From: Intestinibacter bartlettii | GTDB lineage: Bacteria; Bacillota; Clostridia; Peptostreptococcales; Peptostreptococcaceae | Reading direction: 5' to 3' | Assembly (NCBI GenBank): GCA_025148965.1 | Contig: CP102273.1 | Coordinates: forward strand, 1,550,001 to 1,614,000 | Length of the DNA: 64,000 nucleotides | Shown: piece by piece, positions 35,020-45,601 of the stretch | How the letters are laid out: every line of letters begins with the position of its first letter | How positions within the stretch are numbered: position 1 is the stretch's first letter | The notes under the pieces: model-generated | Told to the model about the DNA's origin: nothing | The model's database searches: none | The model's input: the letters and a program-made list of their open reading frames with translations, nothing else | Program-made: the position numbers and the translations under genes

Positions 35020-37746
35020 ATGAGCAATATAGTGAAAGAGACATATAAAGTGGAAGGCATGACATGCGCATCTTGTGCTAATGCGGCTGAGAGAGCTGTT
35101 AGAAAGCTTGATGGTGTTATAAACCAAAATGTAAATTTAGCTACAGAAAAACTAACTGTAGAGTTTGAAGATGATAAGGTCGACTATGATACGCTGGAAA
35201 AGGCGATTAGTAAGGCTGGTTATAAATTAGTTAAAGAGGAAGAAAAAATAGAGAAAATCGAGATGAAAGTTGGAGGCATGAGTTGTGCGGCTTGTGCGAA
35301 GGCTGTCGAAAGAGTTACTAAAAAGTTAGATGGTGTTAAGGAATCTAATGTAAATATTGCGACAGAAAAGGCTGTTATTTCATATGATGAAAATAAAGTT
35401 TCTCTTGATGAAATTAATAACGCTATTATAAAGGCTGGGTATGAGCCTATTATGGAGTCTAACAATAAAAAAATAGAGCTTACTGTTCACGGTATGACAT
35501 GTGCTGCTTGTTCAAAGGCTGTCGAAAGGGTGACTAAGAAGCTTGATGGTGTTGAGGATTCTAGCGTAAATATAGCAACTGAAAAGGCGATAATTACTTA
35601 TGACCCAACCAAAGTAAGATTATCTCAAATTACAAAGGCAATTGAAAAGGCTGGATATGAGCCGATAACTGAGGAAAATAAAGAAACTGTAGATGAGGAT
35701 CAAAAGAGAAAAGATAAAGAGAGAAATACTTTATTTAGAAAGTTTATAGTTGCGATTTGTTTTGCAATTCCTCTATTCTACATTGCGATGGGACCTATGG
35801 TTCCGAAACCTTTTGGACCTTGGCCAGTGCCAAATATCATAAGTCCAGAGACAAATATTATAAATTATGCACTTATACAAATTGTATTAGTTGTTCCTAT
35901 TATGCTTGTAGGTTACAAATTCTATATAAATGGATTTAAATCATTATTCCATGGAAGTCCAAATATGGACACATTAGTTGCAATCGGTACATCATCAGCG
36001 TTTATATATAGTTTATACACTACTATAAATTTAATAAGAAATGCTGGCGCTTCAATGGAAATGCATATGTCTCATCACCACCAACTTTATTTTGAAAGTG
36101 CTGGGATAATAATCGCTTTAATACTTCTTGGTAAGTTTTTAGAATCTCGTTCAAAGGGTAAAACTTCTGAAGCTATTAAAAAACTTATGGGTCTACAACC
36201 TAAGACTGCGATAATTATGGTTGATGATAAAGAAGTTGAGGTTTCAATTGATGAGGTTTTAGAAGGCGATATAGTCGTTGTAAAACCTGGTGAAAAAATA
36301 CCTGTAGATGGTAAAATCGTATTTGGACATACTTCAATAGATGAATCTATGCTTACTGGCGAAAGTATGCCTGTTGAAAAGACTGTTGGTGACAGTGTTA
36401 CTGGTGCTAGTATAAATAAAAATGGTCTTATAAGATTTGAGGCTACTAAAGTAGGAAAAGATACTGCTCTTGCTCAAATTATAAAACTTGTTGAGGATGC
36501 TCAAGGGACAAAGGCTCCTATTGCAAAACTTGCAGATACTGTGGCAGGGTATTTTGTGCCAGCTGTTATAACAATTGCTGTAATTTCTGCTTTACTTTGG
36601 GCTATTATAGGTAAAGAAAATACGACTTTCGTGCTTACAATATTTATATCAGTTTTAGTAATTGCTTGTCCTTGTGCACTTGGTCTTGCAACACCAACTG
36701 CGATTATGGTTGGTACTGGTAAGGGTGCTGAAAATGGAATATTAATAAAAAGTAGTGTTGCTTTAGAACTTGCACATAAAGTAAATACAGTAATATTCGA
36801 TAAAACTGGTACAATCACTGAAGGTAAACCAAAAGTTACTGAAATAATAACTTATGGAGATTATGACGAAGATTATATATTAAAATTAGCTGCATCAGCT
36901 GAAAAAGGATCTGAACATCCACTTGGTGAGGCTATTGTTAGATATGCAGAAGAAAAAAATATGAATTTAATTAATGTAGAGAAATTCAACTCAGTTACAG
37001 GAAAAGGTATAAATGCAGTAATCGACAATAAAAAGATAAACCTTGGTAATGTAAAAATGATGGAGGATTTAAATATATCTTTAGATATAGTTGAAAATAA
37101 ATATGAAGAATTGGCTAAACAAGGTAAAACTCCTATGTTTATATCAATAGAAAATGAACTTGCTGGAATTATTGCAGTTAATGATGTTGTAAAAGAAAGC
37201 AGCAAAAGAGCTGTTGAGCTTTTACATAACTTAGGTATAAAAGTTGCTATGGTTACAGGTGACAACAAAAACACTGCAGATGCAATTGCTAAGCAAGTTG
37301 GAATAGATATAGTTTTAGCAGAAGTTCTTCCACAAGATAAATCAAATGAAGTTAAGAAATTACAAGCTGAGGGTAACTTTGTCGCTATGGTTGGTGACGG
37401 TATAAATGACGCTCCTGCTCTTGCTGCAGCAGATATTGGTATAGCTATAGGTAATGGTACTGATGTTGCAATTGAATCAGCTGATATTGTTTTAATGAAA
37501 AATGATTTAATGGATGTTCCAACTGCTATAAAACTTAGCAAAGACACTATAAGAAATATAAAACAAAACTTATTCTGGGCATTTGGTTATAATACAATAG
37601 GAATCCCGGTTGCTGCTGGAGTTTTATATATATTCGGCGGTCCGCTTCTAAATCCAATGATAGCAGCAGCTGCTATGAGTTTAAGTTCAGTGTCTGTTGT
37701 ATCTAATGCTTTGAGATTAAGAAAGTTTAAACCTTATAATGCTTAA
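35020..37746 (+). CDS. copA: Copper-exporting P1B-type ATPase with three metal-binding domains
   Basis: A protein of 908 aa. Three heavy-metal-associated domains in tandem carry CxxC motifs: MTCASC (C16, C19), MSCAAC near 90 and MTCAAC near 165. Eight membrane helices include the CPC motif ([13 protein letters not shown]) typical of Cu+ transporters. The phosphorylation site DKTGT, SEHPLG, and [12 protein letters not shown] are present. It pumps Cu+ out of the cytoplasm. Three N-terminal domains instead of one or two make it longer than most bacterial CopA. It is monocistronic with no copZ adjacent, and a CsoR-type site lies in the promoter. Confidence 0.95.
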   Translation: MSNIVKETYKVEGMTCASCANAAERAVRKLDGVINQNVNLATEKLTVEFEDDKVDYDTLEKAISKAGYKLVKEEEKIEKIEMKVGGMSCAACAKAVERVTKKLDGVKESNVNIATEKAVISYDENKVSLDEINNAIIKAGYEPIMESNNKKIELTVHGMTCAACSKAVERVTKKLDGVEDSSVNIATEKAIITYDPTKVRLSQITKAIEKAGYEPITEENKETVDEDQKRKDKERNTLFRKFIVAICFAIPLFYIAMGPMVPKPFGPWPVPNIISPETNIINYALIQIVLVVPIMLVGYKFYINGFKSLFHGSPNMDTLVAIGTSSAFIYSLYTTINLIRNAGASMEMHMSHHHQLYFESAGIIIALILLGKFLESRSKGKTSEAIKKLMGLQPKTAIIMVDDKEVEVSIDEVLEGDIVVVKPGEKIPVDGKIVFGHTSIDESMLTGESMPVEKTVGDSVTGASINKNGLIRFEATKVGKDTALAQIIKLVEDAQGTKAPIAKLADTVAGYFVPAVITIAVISALLWAIIGKENTTFVLTIFISVLVIACPCALGLATPTAIMVGTGKGAENGILIKSSVALELAHKVNTVIFDKTGTITEGKPKVTEIITYGDYDEDYILKLAASAEKGSEHPLGEAIVRYAEEKNMNLINVEKFNSVTGKGINAVIDNKKINLGNVKMMEDLNISLDIVENKYEELAKQGKTPMFISIENELAGIIAVNDVVKESSKRAVELLHNLGIKVAMVTGDNKNTADAIAKQVGIDIVLAEVLPQDKSNEVKKLQAEGNFVAMVGDGINDAPALAAADIGIAIGNGTDVAIESADIVLMKNDLMDVPTAIKLSKDTIRNIKQNLFWAFGYNTIGIPVAAGVLYIFGGPLLNPMIAAAAMSLSSVSVVSNALRLRKFKPYNA

Positions 37747-38149
37747 TGATATAAAATATTTTATACATCCAAAACAATAAGTTTGAAAATAAAGTGTAAT
37801 ATTCACTATGACACGAGTTAGAAATTTTTAACAATTATATAAAAAATATCTTTAAAAAATTTAAATTAAATAAGAATCAAAATATCAAAAGATTGTTGGA
37901 TTGCAAAGTCTAACAATCTTTTAATATATATAAAAAAAATTATATAGTAGCAAAAATACAATAAAATAGAATTGGTATTTAATAAAGTAAAACGAATTCA
38001 TAAATTATTATAAATAATTATATGTTATAATAAACCTAAAGATATGTTTTAACGTATAAAACGTAAATATAAATAATGGGTGGTATTAATCAAAAAATAA
38101 AATATATTGGTATTTAGAATAAAGTTTTTTTTGAGTAGGGAGGTTACTG
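37747..38149. other. Gene-free AT-rich stretch
   Basis: It holds the copA terminator (37887-37922) and the upstream region of the response regulator gene. Beyond these I see only A/T-rich sequence and no ORF with a ribosome binding site. Confidence 0.6.
37887..37922 (+). terminator. Terminator downstream of copA
   Basis: AAAAGATTGTTGGA and TCTAACAATCTTTT pair with one wobble around an 8-nt loop. It is 140 nt beyond the copA stop. Confidence 0.75.
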
Positions 38150-38818
38150 ATGGAGAAGTATATACTAGTAGTAGAAGATGATTACAAAAGCCAACAATTA
38201 TTACAGCAATTCTTAACCTCAAATGGTTATAAAGTAGATTGTGCAAATGATGGTTTGGAAGGAATACAGATGTATAAAGACAGAAATTACAATTTGATAC
38301 TTCTAGATATAGTAATGCCAAATTTAGATGGGTTTTCCATGTGCAAGATGATAAGAAAAGAGTCAGATGTCCCTATTATATTTGTGACAGCATTAAGTAG
38401 TGAAAGCGATCAGATAAAAGGTTTTGATTTATTATGCGATGATTATATTGTAAAACCATTTTCGTATAATTTATTAATAAAAAGAATAGAGGCTGTTTTA
38501 AGAAGGTCAAAAGAAGATAAAGCAGGGGTTTATCTAACTTTTGAAAAAATTAAATTAAATCTGAAGACATATTCTGCTGAAATTGATGGAAAGATAATTG
38601 ATTTAACGCTTAAAGAGTTTAATATTTTAAAATCTTTAATCGAAAATTATCCACAGGTAGTAACAAGGGAAAAATTATTAGATAGCATTTGGGGATATGA
38701 TTATTTTGGAGACACTAGAATAGTTGATGCACATATTAAAAATATAAGAAAAAAAATAATTTTACCGTACATAAAAACTGTAAAAGGAATAGGTTATACG
38801 CTTCAAAAAGATATTTAA
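38150..38818 (+). CDS. OmpR/PhoB family response regulator, orphan
   Basis: A protein of 222 aa. It has a receiver domain with the acidic pair ED (residues 9-10), the phosphoacceptor Asp in LILLDIVMPNLDG near 53, and Lys in YIVKPFSY. A C-terminal winged helix of the OmpR type (residues 130-220, LTLKEFNILKSLIEN...RIVDAHIKNIRKKI) binds DNA. No histidine kinase gene lies next to it. The next gene is an 83-aa protein 70 nt downstream, possibly in the same transcript. Confidence 0.9.
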   Translation: MEKYILVVEDDYKSQQLLQQFLTSNGYKVDCANDGLEGIQMYKDRNYNLILLDIVMPNLDGFSMCKMIRKESDVPIIFVTALSSESDQIKGFDLLCDDYIVKPFSYNLLIKRIEAVLRRSKEDKAGVYLTFEKIKLNLKTYSAEIDGKIIDLTLKEFNILKSLIENYPQVVTREKLLDSIWGYDYFGDTRIVDAHIKNIRKKIILPYIKTVKGIGYTLQKDI

Positions 38819-38888
38819 ATTTTGTTCTCTTTATAAATATTTTATATTATTTTTGGAAAAATAATAATATCTATAAGGAGGTAATAAT

Positions 38889-39140
38889 ATGACTAGTTTA
38901 AAAACACATATGAAGAATATGAAAGATGATGTTAAAGAAGGTATACAAAAGGTAGGTCATACTATAAAAAATACGGCTTTTGATTTAAAAGGTGAAGCAA
39001 AAGGTGTTATGCAAAATTTAGAGGATAAAAAAGACGAATTAGTTGAAGAATATAAAGAAGAAGAATATCATCGAAAATTAAGAGAACATGTAGATAAAGA
39101 AGTCAAAAATGACGATTTTAGAGACAATTCTTTCAAATAA
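38889..39140 (+). CDS. Small YtxH/CsbD-like stress protein
   Basis: A protein of 83 aa, highly charged and probably helical. The pattern MKNMKDDVKEGIQKVGHTIKN followed by AFDLKGEAKGVMQNLEDKKD recalls the small general-stress proteins of the YtxH/CsbD type. This is a loose resemblance. The ribosome binding site AAGGAGG is perfect and a strong terminator follows. Confidence 0.6.
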   Translation: MTSLKTHMKNMKDDVKEGIQKVGHTIKNTAFDLKGEAKGVMQNLEDKKDELVEEYKEEEYHRKLREHVDKEVKNDDFRDNSFK

Positions 39141-39154
39141 AATTCATATTTTTT

Positions 39155-39198
39155 AATAAGGGCTGGTATGCTAGAAATAGGGTGCCAGCCCTTATTTT
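39155..39198 (+). terminator. Strong intrinsic terminator
   Basis: AATAAGGGCTGG and CCAGCCCTTATT form a perfect 12-bp stem, followed by TTTTG. Confidence 0.9.
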
Positions 39199-39302
39199 GT
39201 TGTAAAAATTGTATCAATACAAAAAGCGAAAAATAGAAAAAAACAACAATTACATACAAAATTGTATTACAATCTAAATATAATTTTTTAGGAGGTAATT
39301 CT

Positions 39303-39833
39303 ATGGAGAATGTAAAGGTAAATAAAAATGTATCAGTAAGAACAAGAAATTTAGTTACATCAGCATTATTGGCTGCTATAATATGTCTAGTTACAGGGTA
39401 TATACTTCATATTCCAACTCCAAACGGTGGATATGCTCATATAGGAGATGCAGTTATATATTTGAGTGCATCAATACTTCCACTGCCTTATGCAATAGCT
39501 TGTAGTGCGATAGGGGCTGGGCTTGCAGATTTGACAACAGGGGCAATTATATGGGTTTTACCAACATTAATAATAAAACCAATTTTAGTTTTGTGTTTTT
39601 CAAATAAAAGCGATAAAATAATAACTGTGAGAAATGTTGTGGGAGCATTTTTTGCTGGGATAATTTGTTGCGTACTTTATATGTTTGTAGAAGGATTATA
39701 TTTCGGAAATATAATGGCTGCATTTACAATTACTGCAGTTGGTATGATTCAACCAATTGGTAGTTTTATAGCATTTATAATATTAGGCTTAGTTTTAGAT
39801 AAAATAAATTTCAAAAAGTTTTATAACGCATAA
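39303..39833 (+). CDS. ECF transporter S-component-like protein, probably TIGR04002 family
   Basis: A protein of 176 aa with about five membrane helices. The start RNLVTSALLAAIICLVTGY and the loop HIPTPNGGYAHIGDAVIYL are typical of ECF S-components, which capture vitamins or related small molecules for uptake. It lies 26 nt before a radical SAM gene. From memory this pairing is the one recorded for families TIGR04002 and TIGR04038 in strict anaerobes. The ligand is unknown. No ECF A or T subunit is encoded nearby, so it would use shared ones. Confidence 0.75.
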   Translation: MENVKVNKNVSVRTRNLVTSALLAAIICLVTGYILHIPTPNGGYAHIGDAVIYLSASILPLPYAIACSAIGAGLADLTTGAIIWVLPTLIIKPILVLCFSNKSDKIITVRNVVGAFFAGIICCVLYMFVEGLYFGNIMAAFTITAVGMIQPIGSFIAFIILGLVLDKINFKKFYNA

Positions 39834-39859
39834 AAATTTATAATATTAAGGAGAGAAAA

Positions 39860-40459
39860 ATGACATTATTATATCCAATAGGAAAAAGTTTATACGTAAA
39901 TATAACAAATTTATGTTGTTGTAAATGTGTATTTTGCGTAAGAGATATTACAGATAGCGTGGGTGGAAGTGATAGTCTTTGGCTAGATCACGAGCCTACA
40001 ATAGATGAGTTAAAAGCAGAACTTGAAAAATTCGATTTAGATGATTATGAAGAAGTTGTATTTTGTGGATATGGCGAACCTCTAATGAGAATAAATGAAG
40101 TTGTGGAATTTGCTACATATATAAAAAGTAAGAAAGATATAAAAATAAGAATAAATACAAATGGGCTTGCTGATTTAATTCACAAGAAAAAAACAGCAGT
40201 TATGCTTAAAGATGTAATAGATGCTGTATCAATAAGTTTAAATGCACCAAATAAAGAAGTGTATTTAGAAGTTGCAAGACCTGCATTTGGGATAAAATCA
40301 TTTGATGCTATGCTTAGTTTTGCAAAAGACTGTAAAACTTGTCTAAAAGAAGTATGTTTTTCAGTAGTAGATGAAATATCAGAAGAAGAAATACGTAAGT
40401 CACAAGAGTTAGCTGATTCACTTGGTATACCGCTTAGAGTTAGAGTTAAAAATGGTTAG
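39860..40459 (+). CDS. Small radical SAM protein (TatD-associated TIGR04038 type)
   Basis: A protein of 199 aa. The cluster motif CCCKCVFC gives Cx3Cx2C for a 4Fe-4S cluster binding S-adenosylmethionine. A GGE-like segment follows in VVFCGYGEPLMR, and INTNGLADL is a typical third strand. At 199 aa it is a minimal radical SAM domain without an auxiliary cluster domain. It is translationally close to the S-component gene, suggesting it acts on a molecule the transporter brings in. The substrate is unknown. Confidence 0.82.
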   Translation: MTLLYPIGKSLYVNITNLCCCKCVFCVRDITDSVGGSDSLWLDHEPTIDELKAELEKFDLDDYEEVVFCGYGEPLMRINEVVEFATYIKSKKDIKIRINTNGLADLIHKKKTAVMLKDVIDAVSISLNAPNKEVYLEVARPAFGIKSFDAMLSFAKDCKTCLKEVCFSVVDEISEEEIRKSQELADSLGIPLRVRVKNG

Positions 40460-40496
40460 ACTGAATTTATATAAAAAGTAAAACTTAATTATACAT

Positions 40497-40557
40497 AAAA
40501 TAAAGGTGTGAGGAGAAAATAAAATAAATTATTTCTCAATGCACCTTTATTTTTTGC
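40497..40557 (+). terminator. Terminator after the radical SAM gene
   Basis: AAAATAAAGGTG and CACCTTTATTTT form the outer stem with an inner GAGAAA/TTTCTC stem, followed by T-rich sequence. Confidence 0.8.
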
Positions 40558-40727
40558 ATTAAATCCATTTAAAAAATTTATATATAATACGATGAAATTA
40601 AATTAAAAGTGTCAAAAATAGAGATATAACAGTACTAAATAAAAAATTATAGCGAATAAACTCGATTTATTAAAATATGCAAGAAATACGAATAATAATT
40701 TTGATTATATAAAATTTATTTGTACTA

Positions 40728-40764
40728 TTGACTTTTTTTGTCGAATAATTTAAAATAATATTCG
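40728..40764 (+). promoter_or_regulatory. Promoter with palindromic PurR-like operator before the purine permease
   Basis: TTGACT (40728-40733) and TAAAAT (40751-40756) are 17 nt apart. The -10 lies inside the inverted repeat CGAATA...TATTCG (40742-40764). CGAA-type palindromes resemble PurR boxes, which would fit the downstream gene, but the match to the PurR consensus is loose. No purine riboswitch aptamer is visible. Confidence 0.45.
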
Positions 40765-40792
40765 CGAAATAAACAAATGGGAGGTATCATTT

Positions 40793-42160
40793 ATGAATCA
40801 GGATGCAACATTCATGCAGAAATTGTTTCCAATCTTGACAAATAAAGACGTTAACAAAAGAACAGAAATGATGGCTGGTTTAACAACATTTTTAACAATG
40901 GCGTACATAATAGCTGTCAACCCTAATATATTATCAGAAGCAGGAATGCCAGCAGGGGCACTTGTAACATCTACTTGTTTAGGTGCTGCAATAGGTTGTT
41001 TCTTAATGGGATTACTAGCAAATATGCCATTTGCATTAGCATCAGGTATGGGACTTAATGCATATTTTGCTTACACTGTAGTAATCGGTATGGGAGTAAG
41101 TTGGCATATAGCATTAACAGCAGTATTTGTTGAAGGTATAATATTTATAATTTTATCACTTTTTAAAGTTCGTGAAGCTGTAGTTAATGCAATTCCAAAG
41201 AACTTAAAATTAGCAGTTTCAGGTGGTATAGGATTATTCATAGCATTTATAGGTTTAAAAAACTGCGGTTTAGTAGTAGCAAATGAATCTACATTAATCG
41301 AAATGGGAGACTTCAACCCAGCTATTATAATAACTTGTATAGGTTTAGTTGTTACAGCAGTTTTAAGTAAGAAAAATGTAAAAGGCTCTATATTAATAGG
41401 TATAGTTATTTCTTCATTACTTGCATGGGGATTTGCATTAATAAGCCCAGAAGCTGCAGCTAATCTTGGAATATACCTACCAAATGGCGTATTCAAATTT
41501 GAATCACCACTTCCAATAGTAAATAAATTAGACTTTACTTATATTACTAATCCAGAAACAGCATTTAACTTTATAACAGTATTATGCACATTCTTATTCG
41601 TAGACTTCTTCGATACTGTAGGTACTGTTGTTGGTGTTGCTTCAAAAGCTAATATGGTTGATGAAGATGGAAAAGTTGAAAATGTTGGTAGAGCTTTACT
41701 TTCAGATGCAATAGCAACTACTATAGGTGCTTGGTTAGGTGTTTCAACAGTAACTACTTTTGTTGAAAGTTCAACAGGTGTTCTTGAAGGCGGAAGAACT
41801 GGATATACTGCAATAACAGCAGGTGTATTATTCTTAATAGCTATGTTCTTCTCACCAATATTTATAGCAATACCTTCTTGTGCAACAGCTCCAGCATTAA
41901 TCTATGTTGGATACTTAATGTTAACTTCAGTTAAAGAAATAGAATTTGAAAATATAACTGAAGGTGTTCCAGCGTTTATAACAATAGGTGGAATGGCTTT
42001 AACTTATTCAATAGGTGACGGTTTAACATTAGGAGTTTTATCTTATGTATTCATAAATTTATTATATAATTTAATTGCTAAAAAAGAAGATAAAAAACAC
42101 GTTTCAGGTGTTATGATTGTTTTAGCTATTTTATTTATATTAAAATTATGGTTTATGTAG
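40793..42160 (+). CDS. AzgA/PbuG-type purine permease
   Basis: A protein of 455 aa with about 12-14 membrane segments. The family signatures TEMMAGLTTFLTMAYIIAVN and FALASGMGLNAYFAYTVV are typical of the guanine/hypoxanthine/adenine permeases of the AzgA branch of NCS2. It imports purine bases with protons. It is a single-gene unit, with a good ribosome binding site (GGGAGG) and a terminator at 42203. Confidence 0.92.
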   Translation: MNQDATFMQKLFPILTNKDVNKRTEMMAGLTTFLTMAYIIAVNPNILSEAGMPAGALVTSTCLGAAIGCFLMGLLANMPFALASGMGLNAYFAYTVVIGMGVSWHIALTAVFVEGIIFIILSLFKVREAVVNAIPKNLKLAVSGGIGLFIAFIGLKNCGLVVANESTLIEMGDFNPAIIITCIGLVVTAVLSKKNVKGSILIGIVISSLLAWGFALISPEAAANLGIYLPNGVFKFESPLPIVNKLDFTYITNPETAFNFITVLCTFLFVDFFDTVGTVVGVASKANMVDEDGKVENVGRALLSDAIATTIGAWLGVSTVTTFVESSTGVLEGGRTGYTAITAGVLFLIAMFFSPIFIAIPSCATAPALIYVGYLMLTSVKEIEFENITEGVPAFITIGGMALTYSIGDGLTLGVLSYVFINLLYNLIAKKEDKKHVSGVMIVLAILFILKLWFM

Positions 42161-42202
42161 TATAATAGTACTAGAGCTTCTAGTATAATAGTATAAAAAT
42201 AG

Positions 42203-42252
42203 ATGGTGCTTTTATACCAGTAGATAATTACTGTATTAAAGCACCATTTTTG
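42203..42252 (+). terminator. Terminator after the purine permease
   Basis: ATGGTGCTTT and AAAGCACCAT pair exactly over a long loop, followed by TTTTTG. Two copies of TAGTATAATAGTA precede it. Confidence 0.8.
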
Positions 42253-42376
42253 TGTTATAATCTAGTATAAGATTTGTAATAATAATGATTAAAAATACAA
42301 TATATGAGGTAATTAATATAAAAAACAATTAAATATATAAAACTTTATATATTTATAAAGTAGTAAAGGAGAAACA

Positions 42377-43603
42377 ATGAGAGAAGTAGAATTATTAGCT
42401 CCTGCTGGTGATTTAGAAAAGTTAAAAATAGCTTTTATATATGGAGCCGACGCCGTTTATATTGGTGGAGAAGTTTTCGGAATGCGTTCTGCAGCTAAAA
42501 ACTTCTCAAAAGAAGATATGATAGAGGGTGTTGAGTTTGCACACAGCATGGGAAAAAGAGTATTTGTAACAGTTAATATAATTCCAAGAAGTGAGGATAT
42601 AGACGCTTTAACTGATTATATAAAAGAATTAAGCGAAATAGGTGTAGATGCGGTTATAGTAAGTGACGCTGGAGTATTTAATATAGTTAAAAAAGTAGAT
42701 CCAAATATGGAGATACATATAAGTACTCAAGCAAGTACATCAAACTATATTGCTGCAAACTTCTGGTATAACCAAGGTGCAAAAAGAATAGTAACAGCTA
42801 GAGAGATGTCTTTTGAAGAGACAAAACAACTTAGAGAAAACACTCCAGAAGATATGGATATAGAAGCTTTCATACACGGAGCTATGTGTATGAGTTATTC
42901 TGGAAAATGTGTAATAAGTAACTATACTACAGGAAGAGATGCTAATAAAGGATCTTGTGCGCAATCTTGTAGATGGAAATACAACTTAGTTGAAGAAAAA
43001 GACGGAGAATATGAAAATGTATTAGACAACGAAGATTACCAATTCTTCTTCAACACAAAAGATTTATGTATGATTAAATATATACCACAAATATTTGATA
43101 GCGGTATAACAAGTTTAAAAATAGAAGGTCGTATGAAAACAGCTTATTACGTTGCAACAACAGTAAGAGCTTACAGAATGGCAATTGATGCTTATTATAA
43201 AGACCCAGAAAACTGGGAGTTTAATCCTATGTGGTTAGACGAACTTAAAAAGGGAAGTCACAGAGATTTCTCAACAGGATTCTTCCTTGATAGACCAGGG
43301 AAAAATTCAAACAACTACGAATCAGCTTCATATATAAGAAATTACGACTTTATAGGAATAGTAAGAGATGTTTTAGATGATGGATATATAATAGTAGAAC
43401 AAAGAAATAAAATGTCTGTAAATGACGATATAGAAGTAATAGGGCCTTATAAAGAAACTATGTTCACAACTATTTTAGAAATGTACAATGAAGATGGTGA
43501 GCCGATTGAATCTGCTCCACATGCAAGACAAATAGTTAAGATGAAATTAGGAATTGAAGTTGATAAAAATTATATACTTAGAAAACCTATAATTAAGGGT
43601 TAG
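42377..43603 (+). CDS. U32 family peptidase (tRNA hydroxylation TrhP-like)
   Basis: A protein of 408 aa that starts with VELLAPAGDLEKLKIAFIYG, the U32 signature. It has the Cys-rich region GAMCMSYSGKCVISNY...GSCAQSCRWKY (four cysteines near 168-195), which may hold an iron-sulfur cluster. Members of this branch (YrrO/TrhP, YegQ) act in prephenate-dependent 5-hydroxyuridine formation in tRNA; others are called collagenase-like proteases. It lies 11 nt before the methionine aminopeptidase gene, so the two are probably cotranscribed. Confidence 0.88.
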   Translation: MREVELLAPAGDLEKLKIAFIYGADAVYIGGEVFGMRSAAKNFSKEDMIEGVEFAHSMGKRVFVTVNIIPRSEDIDALTDYIKELSEIGVDAVIVSDAGVFNIVKKVDPNMEIHISTQASTSNYIAANFWYNQGAKRIVTAREMSFEETKQLRENTPEDMDIEAFIHGAMCMSYSGKCVISNYTTGRDANKGSCAQSCRWKYNLVEEKDGEYENVLDNEDYQFFFNTKDLCMIKYIPQIFDSGITSLKIEGRMKTAYYVATTVRAYRMAIDAYYKDPENWEFNPMWLDELKKGSHRDFSTGFFLDRPGKNSNNYESASYIRNYDFIGIVRDVLDDGYIIVEQRNKMSVNDDIEVIGPYKETMFTTILEMYNEDGEPIESAPHARQIVKMKLGIEVDKNYILRKPIIKG

Positions 43604-43614
43604 GGAGGAAAATA

Positions 43615-44484
43615 ATGTTATTAGGAAGAAATAGTAAATGCTGGTGTGGCAGTGGAGAAAAATATAAAAAATGCCACATGGAATTCGATGAGAAATTAAA
43701 AGAATACGCAAAAGCTGGTTATCAAGTTCCAACTAGAGATATGATAAAAAACGCTGAGCAAATAGAAAAAATAAAAGAAAGTGCTAAAATAAATACAGCT
43801 GTACTTGACGAGGTTGCAAAACATATAAAACCTGGTATGACTACAGAAGAAATAAATACAATAGTTCACAACTTCACAGTTGAACACGGTGCAATACCTG
43901 CTCCACTTGGATACGGTGGCTTCCCCAAAAGTGTTTGTACATCAATAAATGACCAAATATGTCATGGTATACCATCAGAAGACGATGTTCTTAAAGAAGG
44001 AGATATAGTAAACGTAGACGTATCAACAATATACAACGGATACTATTCAGATGCATCAAGAATGTTCAAAATAGGGGAAGTTAGCGAAGAAGCTGACAGA
44101 CTTGTAAGAGTTACAAAAGAATGTATGGAAATGGCAATAGCAAATGTTAAACCATGGATTCCAATGGGTATAATAGGTGCTACTATACAAGAACATGCAC
44201 ACAAAAACGGATACACAGTAGTTAGAGACTTCGGTGGACACGGAATAGGTGTTGATTTCCACGAAGATCCATTCGTATTCCACTATGGAAACGAAAACGA
44301 CGGTGTTCTTATGGTTCCAGGAATGACATTCACAATAGAACCAATGATAAACGAAGGTGGATATGAATTATATATAGACCAAGATAATGAATGGACATCT
44401 TACACAGATGACGGAAAATTATCAGCACAATGGGAAAATATGATATTAGTAACTGAAGACGGTTGCGAAATATTAACTTATTAA
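43615..44484 (+). CDS. map: Methionine aminopeptidase, type I, with N-terminal SEC-C zinc motif
   Basis: A protein of 289 aa. Residues 5-25 hold a SEC-C type zinc motif (CWCGSGEKYKKCH). Residues 40-289 are the pita-bread peptidase with the metal-binding residues in VNVDVSTIYNGYYSDASR, GGHGIG, and TIEPMI. It removes the initiator methionine from new proteins. The N-terminal motif is common in clostridial versions and may bind the ribosome. The start has GGGAGG. Confidence 0.94.
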   Translation: MLLGRNSKCWCGSGEKYKKCHMEFDEKLKEYAKAGYQVPTRDMIKNAEQIEKIKESAKINTAVLDEVAKHIKPGMTTEEINTIVHNFTVEHGAIPAPLGYGGFPKSVCTSINDQICHGIPSEDDVLKEGDIVNVDVSTIYNGYYSDASRMFKIGEVSEEADRLVRVTKECMEMAIANVKPWIPMGIIGATIQEHAHKNGYTVVRDFGGHGIGVDFHEDPFVFHYGNENDGVLMVPGMTFTIEPMINEGGYELYIDQDNEWTSYTDDGKLSAQWENMILVTEDGCEILTY

Positions 44485-44511
44485 TTAGAATTTATAAAAT
44501 TAACATAAAAG

Positions 44512-44547
44512 TATGGATATCTTATATGAGGTATCCATATTTTTTTG
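44512..44547 (+). terminator. Terminator after map
   Basis: TATGGATA and TATCCATA form an 8-bp stem and a run of seven T follows. Confidence 0.8.
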
Positions 44548-44683
44548 ATTTTAATATATTTAAAAATAACAATAATGAATTTTATATTTAATGTAATTAG
44601 TGTTCAATCTAATTTATATTTTGATATACTATAAATAGAGAGAAAGAAATATATTTATACAAATGAGGGGAGATTAAAACAAT

Positions 44684-45460
44684 ATGAATCAAGAAAATAC
44701 AAACAATAAAACTATAAAAATAATAGTGGGAGCAGTTATTTTAGTGGGGTTAGTAATTTTTTTCAGCAAAGATAGTATAATGTATGGATATTATGTCAAT
44801 AAAGGAGATAAAGAAGTAGAATCTTGGAAAGCAGTACAAGATTATACAGATGCATTGAAAATAAAATACGATGACCTTCTAGTTGATAAAATAAAATTAA
44901 ACGTCTTACAAAGCGATGAATACGCAACATCATTATTAGAAGACTTAGATGGAGTTTTAAAAAGTAGTGATTTAAACCAACTATATGTAGATGTATATGT
45001 AAAAGAAGCTACAAATGCATATAAAGAGGGTGATTATAAACTTTGTGAAAAGGAATTAGATAAAGCTGTATTTTATGGATACTACAAAAATGACTTTAAA
45101 TATATAGATGAATTAGAATCATATAATAAAACAAATAGCAGTTCAAATAATAATACAAATAAAGTAGTGAGAAATAACAGTAATTCATACTACAACTACA
45201 ACAGTAATGAATATATAATTCCAGACAGTGATTCTAGATATCTTACAAGAAGCGAACTTAGCAGATATACAAAAACAGACCTTGGGTATATAAGAAATGA
45301 AATATTTGCGAGATATGGATATGTATTTTCAAAAGCAAAATACAGAAATTATTTTGGAGCTAAATCTTGGTATTATCCAGACCCAACTGTTCCAGATGAT
45401 GAAAGTATATTAAATAATGTGGAACGTGCAAATGTTCATTTAATAAAATCTATGGAGTAA
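44684..45460 (+). CDS. Membrane-anchored YARHG domain protein
   Basis: A protein of 258 aa. The N-terminal membrane helix (residues 10-28) is followed by a helical region of about 110 residues, then an Asn/Ser-rich linker. The C-terminal YARHG domain (about 185-250) has the defining motif NEIFARYGYVFSKAKYRNYF. YARHG domains are extracellular and of unknown role. It is monocistronic with ribosome binding site AGGGGAG. Confidence 0.8.
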   Translation: MNQENTNNKTIKIIVGAVILVGLVIFFSKDSIMYGYYVNKGDKEVESWKAVQDYTDALKIKYDDLLVDKIKLNVLQSDEYATSLLEDLDGVLKSSDLNQLYVDVYVKEATNAYKEGDYKLCEKELDKAVFYGYYKNDFKYIDELESYNKTNSSSNNNTNKVVRNNSNSYYNYNSNEYIIPDSDSRYLTRSELSRYTKTDLGYIRNEIFARYGYVFSKAKYRNYFGAKSWYYPDPTVPDDESILNNVERANVHLIKSME

Positions 45461-45601
45461 AGTTGATAAAATATAGATAGAATAATAAAAAATACAGAAA
45501 TATATAATTTGATTTATAATAAAATTAAATAATTCTTAAAAATATATAGCAAAAATAGAAAAAAATTGATAATATACTAATGGAGAGATATTCATTAGTC
45601 A

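Noticed and set aside
36873-37547. 224-residue antisense frame within copA
   Set aside because: It is a mirror frame of the highly conserved ATPase domain, with low-complexity Ser/Ile composition.
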